64,000 nucleotides of DNA. Origin: Alphaproteobacteria bacterium. Its GTDB lineage: Bacteria > Pseudomonadota > Alphaproteobacteria > Micavibrionales > UBA2020. Both the position numbers and the translations under genes were made by a program. This document shows, piece by piece, positions 60,594-64,000 of the stretch (positions within the stretch are counted from its first letter, which is position 1; each line of letters starts with the position of its first letter). The notes beneath the pieces were generated by a model that was given only the letters and a program-made list of their open reading frames with translations, searched no databases and was not told the origin of the DNA. The stretch lies in the NCBI GenBank assembly GCA_030682495.1, contig JAUXOC010000057.1, positions 34,486 to 98,485 on the forward strand, in the 5' to 3' direction.

Positions 60594-61322
60594 ATGACAA
60601 ACGCGAAAGCAGACGGAGCGACCGTCAGAAAACCGGAAGGCACGGCGTCGGCGCGCATGGACAGCGAGACCGTGATGCGCGGCCTGATGATTGTCTGGAG
60701 TGATTTCGACGCCCAGATCGAAAACGTCCCGCTGATCGATAAACTGCGTCGCGGCAAATTTCGCGATGAAGATTACAAAGCCCTGCTGATCAATCACCGC
60801 CAGCAGGTCGTCGAGGGCGCACGATGGATCGCCCGTGCTGCGTCCAGTATTTGCTCCCGCTATGCCGACCAGCGCTCGCTGTTCCTGAAGCACGCGGTAG
60901 CGGAGCATCAGGACTTCCGCATGCTCGAAAAACATTACGTATCGATGGGCGGCACGCTGGAGGAAATCCGCAGTGCGCCCAGAAATATCGGCACCGAGGC
61001 ACTACACGCCTTTATGTACCACAGTGCCGGACAAGCCGACCCCTTCGACCTTTTGGGCGCCATGTTCATCATCGAAGGACTTGGGGAGAAAAAGGCTGGC
61101 GTCTGGGGTCGCAAGATACAGGAACAGTTGAACCTTGCCGACGATCAGGTCAGTTTTTTCATCTATCACGCTGAACACGACGAAGACCATATGGCGCATT
61201 TCGTCGATACCTTGAACTCCGGCATCCTTGACGAGCCGGGCATGGGAGAACGCATCATCAAGACCGCAAAAATCGTCGCACGACTTTACCGACTACAACT
61301 TGAAGAACTGGGCAACATATGA
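60594..61322 (+). CDS. Iron-containing redox enzyme, heme-oxygenase-like diiron oxidase family
   Basis: Metal-ligand-like pattern KHAVAEHQDF, FIIEGLGEKKA, YHAEHDEDHMAHF. Confidence 0.75.
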   Translation: MTNAKADGATVRKPEGTASARMDSETVMRGLMIVWSDFDAQIENVPLIDKLRRGKFRDEDYKALLINHRQQVVEGARWIARAASSICSRYADQRSLFLKHAVAEHQDFRMLEKHYVSMGGTLEEIRSAPRNIGTEALHAFMYHSAGQADPFDLLGAMFIIEGLGEKKAGVWGRKIQEQLNLADDQVSFFIYHAEHDEDHMAHFVDTLNSGILDEPGMGERIIKTAKIVARLYRLQLEELGNI

Positions 61323-62233
61323 CGGACACCGCCACCAGTCCGCTGCCCGTGCATGACGACAAAAACCCTGATCCGTGGCGAGCCTTGCTGCTCGACCGCA
61401 GCACCTTCATCGACGAAAAGGTCAAGGCGGCGCTTTTGCGCAACAACGCCAGCCGGTCGCGCCAGTTTTTGCTGCCTGTTGTGCGCCCGCTTGCGCGGCT
61501 GAGCATCGGCATCGTCCAGCTGTTCCGGCTGCTACTGCCACGCACCCTGATTTCACCACGCGCGCTGCACGCCGTCATCTGCTGGGGCATGCGCACCTTT
61601 GTCGCGCCCGAAGCGAATTACCTGATCCTGCGGCATTTCAACATTGGCAGCCAGATCCTCGGCTTTTTGAACCGCAATCTGGCAGGTGGCACCCTGCCCG
61701 CGCACCCGCTGTTGCCGCGCAAGATCGCCGATGTAGGCAACAACAGCTTTATCCAGCACGACCTCAATATTTACAACTTTATCATTCACCTGAACGCGCA
61801 TTTACAGCGCGAGGGTAAAACGATCATCGCCGTCCCACTGGGCGAGATCGATTTTTCGCCGATCCGGCCCTTTGATTCTGAATTCGAGGCTTTTCCGAAC
61901 CGTTGGCACAACTTCCTCGACCTGCAAAGTGCGATTGAACTGTACACCCCGCTATTCGGCATTTTCCTGTCCGACGACGATTTCTGGCGCGCGAGCAATT
62001 CGCTGCAACTCGACGAAACCATCGCCACCTATGTCGCACAGCTTTTCGGACGACCGGAAATCCTGAGCGTCGTCAACAACCGCCACCCAATGATCCCTCT
62101 ATCCACTTTCGAAGCTGGTTTCCGGCTAATGCTGCACGGATATGACGCGGAAAATCTTTACGGCTTCATCAACGCAATGAAAGAAAGCGCGGGCCATGAC
62201 GACGCCGCACTCAATGCCATATCCGGTTATTGA
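61319..62233 (+). CDS. Conserved-looking protein of unknown function
   Basis: ATGA overlap with upstream ORF, 38-bp overlap with downstream P450; no motif recognised with confidence. Confidence 0.7.
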   Translation: MTDTATSPLPVHDDKNPDPWRALLLDRSTFIDEKVKAALLRNNASRSRQFLLPVVRPLARLSIGIVQLFRLLLPRTLISPRALHAVICWGMRTFVAPEANYLILRHFNIGSQILGFLNRNLAGGTLPAHPLLPRKIADVGNNSFIQHDLNIYNFIIHLNAHLQREGKTIIAVPLGEIDFSPIRPFDSEFEAFPNRWHNFLDLQSAIELYTPLFGIFLSDDDFWRASNSLQLDETIATYVAQLFGRPEILSVVNNRHPMIPLSTFEAGFRLMLHGYDAENLYGFINAMKESAGHDDAALNAISGY

Positions 62234-63527
62234 CGGCGTACGCCCGCTTCTGGGCCATATGCCGGAAATGCAGAGAGATACCTATGGCTTTTACCTACGC
62301 CATCACCGCGCTAGCGGCGATAGCCTCCGCTTCAACGCCTATCCATTTATCAATTTTTACTCCTTCGCGGCACCGGATGCGCTGCACCATATCCTCATCA
62401 AAGCAAGGCAGAAATACAGCCGTGGCGCAAGGTGGAGCCGCATCGTGTCCCACATCGGCGGCAAGGGAATCGTCACCAGCACGGGTGACATATGGGAAAA
62501 ACAGCGCCGCGCCGTCACGCCTTACTTCCAGCCCGCGCATGTCGACAAATACACAGACATGATCGTGCGCAACACATACGAGATGGCTCAGAAATGGCGG
62601 CGCGCCGGTAACGATACCACTATCAACGTCTCGCGCGAAATGATGTCACTCGGTCTTGTCAATATCAGCGACATGCTGTTCAACTACGACATCCGCCCAC
62701 GGGTGGAAACCTTTGCTAGCGCGATGGTGGACGGGTTTTACTACATCAACCGGTTTATTCAGAACCCGCTGACACCACCGCGTTTCCTGCCTCTGCCCGT
62801 CAACCGCCGTTTCGCCCGTGACAAGGCTATAGCTGACGCCGTGGTGCGCGATATCATCGCAGCAGTGCGTAAGGACGACGAAAATTGCATGATCAACGCT
62901 CTTGTGCGCGCCGGAAATACCGACCGTCAGCTGCATGACGAGATCATCACGCTTTTAATGGCGGGCTACGACACGCTGTCGACGGCGCTTGCTTGGGCAT
63001 GGTATTTGCTGGCGAGAAACCCTGCTGCGCTGGGCAAGGTGAAGGAAGAGCTGCGCGATGTGCTGGGTCCGCAGGGTCTACCCAATGCGGAGAATGTTGA
63101 GAGACTTTCATACCTGCGCATGGTATTCAAGGAAACGCTGCGGCTTTATCCTTCCGCTTGGGCGATCCACCGCTTCAGCGAAGAGGCGGACGAAGTTATT
63201 GGGTTCCCCGTGCGCAAGGGTAGCTCTGTCGTGCTGCCGCTTTACGTCACGCACCGTCATCCGGATTTCTGGAAGCACCCAGACGAGTTTTATCCCGAAC
63301 ATTTCGACAAAGCCGAAGTCGAGGGCCGCCCACGTTTCGCCTACTTGCCTTTCGGCGCAGGTGAACATGTCTGCGTCGGCGCTCATCTGGCGGGGATGGA
63401 GGGCGTGCTGATCCTCGCGACTCTGTTGCAGCACCTTACGCCGCGGCTGGCAACCGGTGCCGAGATTGCGCCGTTGGTCAATTTTACCCTAAAGCCCTCG
63501 CAGGACATCGTTTCTTTTGCAGTATAG
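62196..63527 (+). CDS. Cytochrome P450
   Basis: I-helix AGYDTLSTALAW, ExxR FKETLRLYP, heme-binding PFGAGEHVCVGAHLAGME. Confidence 0.97.
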   Translation: MTTPHSMPYPVIDGVRPLLGHMPEMQRDTYGFYLRHHRASGDSLRFNAYPFINFYSFAAPDALHHILIKARQKYSRGARWSRIVSHIGGKGIVTSTGDIWEKQRRAVTPYFQPAHVDKYTDMIVRNTYEMAQKWRRAGNDTTINVSREMMSLGLVNISDMLFNYDIRPRVETFASAMVDGFYYINRFIQNPLTPPRFLPLPVNRRFARDKAIADAVVRDIIAAVRKDDENCMINALVRAGNTDRQLHDEIITLLMAGYDTLSTALAWAWYLLARNPAALGKVKEELRDVLGPQGLPNAENVERLSYLRMVFKETLRLYPSAWAIHRFSEEADEVIGFPVRKGSSVVLPLYVTHRHPDFWKHPDEFYPEHFDKAEVEGRPRFAYLPFGAGEHVCVGAHLAGMEGVLILATLLQHLTPRLATGAEIAPLVNFTLKPSQDIVSFAV

Positions 63528-63577
63528 CTGCTGAATTATAGGTTGCAGTTTGCGGCCACTTTCTGGCCAGCTAAAAT

Positions 63578-63633
63578 TTGGTGCAGGCGGAGGGACTTGA
63601 ACCCTCACGGGATTGCTCCCCACGGATTTTAAG
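63578..63633 (-). repeat. att-like direct repeat copy 2 (within intact tRNA-Leu)
   Basis: Identical 56 bp to 59041..59096. Confidence 0.97.
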
Positions 63634-63664
63634 TCCGTTGCGTATACCGTTCCGCCACGCCTGC
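63579..63664 (-). tRNA. tRNA-Leu (TAA anticodon), CCA encoded
   Basis: Minus strand: GCAGGCG...CGCCTGC acceptor, anticodon arm ACGGACTTAAAATCCGT, variable arm, GGGTTCAAGTCCC T-arm, A-CCA. Confidence 0.95.
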
Positions 63665-63747
63665 TTTGCGGGCGCGCATCAGGCGCCTGCATGTGTTCCA
63701 AGGCTAAAGGCTCGGCGGGGCGGCGTCAAGCTTGGGGGATTGGACGC

Positions 63748-63972
63748 TTAGGTATGCGTCTGCGGCGGGGCGGCGTTTTTTTTCTTGAGTTTGACGGCTT
63801 CGTAAAGCCCGTTGACCCAGCAGGCAGGGCAGCCTTTGAAAAAATACAGTGCCCCCAGCATCAAGGCGACAAAACCGAGCGGCGTCTGCGGAAACACCAC
63901 AAAAGATGCCGCAAGCAGGCTAAAACCGGCAATGCCGCGCCAGAGCGATAATTTTACGGGGCAGGATGCCAT
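63748..63972 (-). CDS. DUF2892-like small membrane protein
   Basis: SLWRGIAGFSLLAASFVVFPQTPLGFVALMLGALYFFKGCPACWVNGLYEAV. Confidence 0.7.
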   Translation of the reverse strand: MASCPVKLSLWRGIAGFSLLAASFVVFPQTPLGFVALMLGALYFFKGCPACWVNGLYEAVKLKKKNAAPPQTHT

Positions 63973-64000
63973 GACTGTTGCCTCCTTCTTTTTTGCGCAG

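Larger units (their letters stand above)
59041..63633. mobile_element. tRNA-Leu-bounded genomic island carrying a four-gene biosynthetic operon
   Basis: Perfect 56-bp direct repeats at both ends, one forming the 3' half of an intact tRNA-Leu; foreign-looking biosynthetic cargo; no integrase seen. Confidence 0.85.

Noticed and set aside
63489-63701. Minus-strand ORF with ATDLKSVGSNPVRVQVPPPAP
   Set aside because: Translation of tRNA-Leu sequence; the same artefact appears at 58757..59086 because of the duplicated tRNA half.
1-64000. CRISPR array
   Set aside because: No regularly spaced short direct repeats seen on either strand, and no cas-like ORFs.

Overview
Gene-dense alphaproteobacterial-type chromosomal window, mostly housekeeping and accessory metabolic genes. 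These include ETF-QO, IspE, MetH, LDH, a bifunctional PBP-like protein, a Y-family polymerase, MscS, an MBL/beta-CASP hydrolase and several alpha/beta hydrolases. The main points of interest are: (1) a compact ~4.5 kb island at about 59.04-63.63 kb, bounded by a perfect 56-bp direct repeat of the 3' half of tRNA-Leu(TAA). It has no visible integrase and carries a tight four-gene operon: KAS III-like synthase, heme-oxygenase-like diiron oxidase, unknown protein, cytochrome P450. (2) A decayed mosaic island next to tRNA-Gln (about 9.06-15.54 kb), with a serine recombinase broken by a 1-nt frameshift, a second recombinase with an apparent large in-frame internal deletion, a chimeric ParB1::ParB2 ORF, a truncated SacI-like restriction endonuclease, a PLD-family protein, and a two-gene soluble + 4-TM pair with RexAB/Kiwa-like architecture. 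(3) A putative zinc-responsive ABC/FtsX/DUF3299 operon with an extreme His/Asp-rich loop and a Zur-box-like palindrome upstream. (4) A FIST + CheA-like kinase + CheX-like + receiver signalling operon. No CRISPR array and no rRNA were seen. All family calls come from reading the translated sequences by eye; no database search was run.
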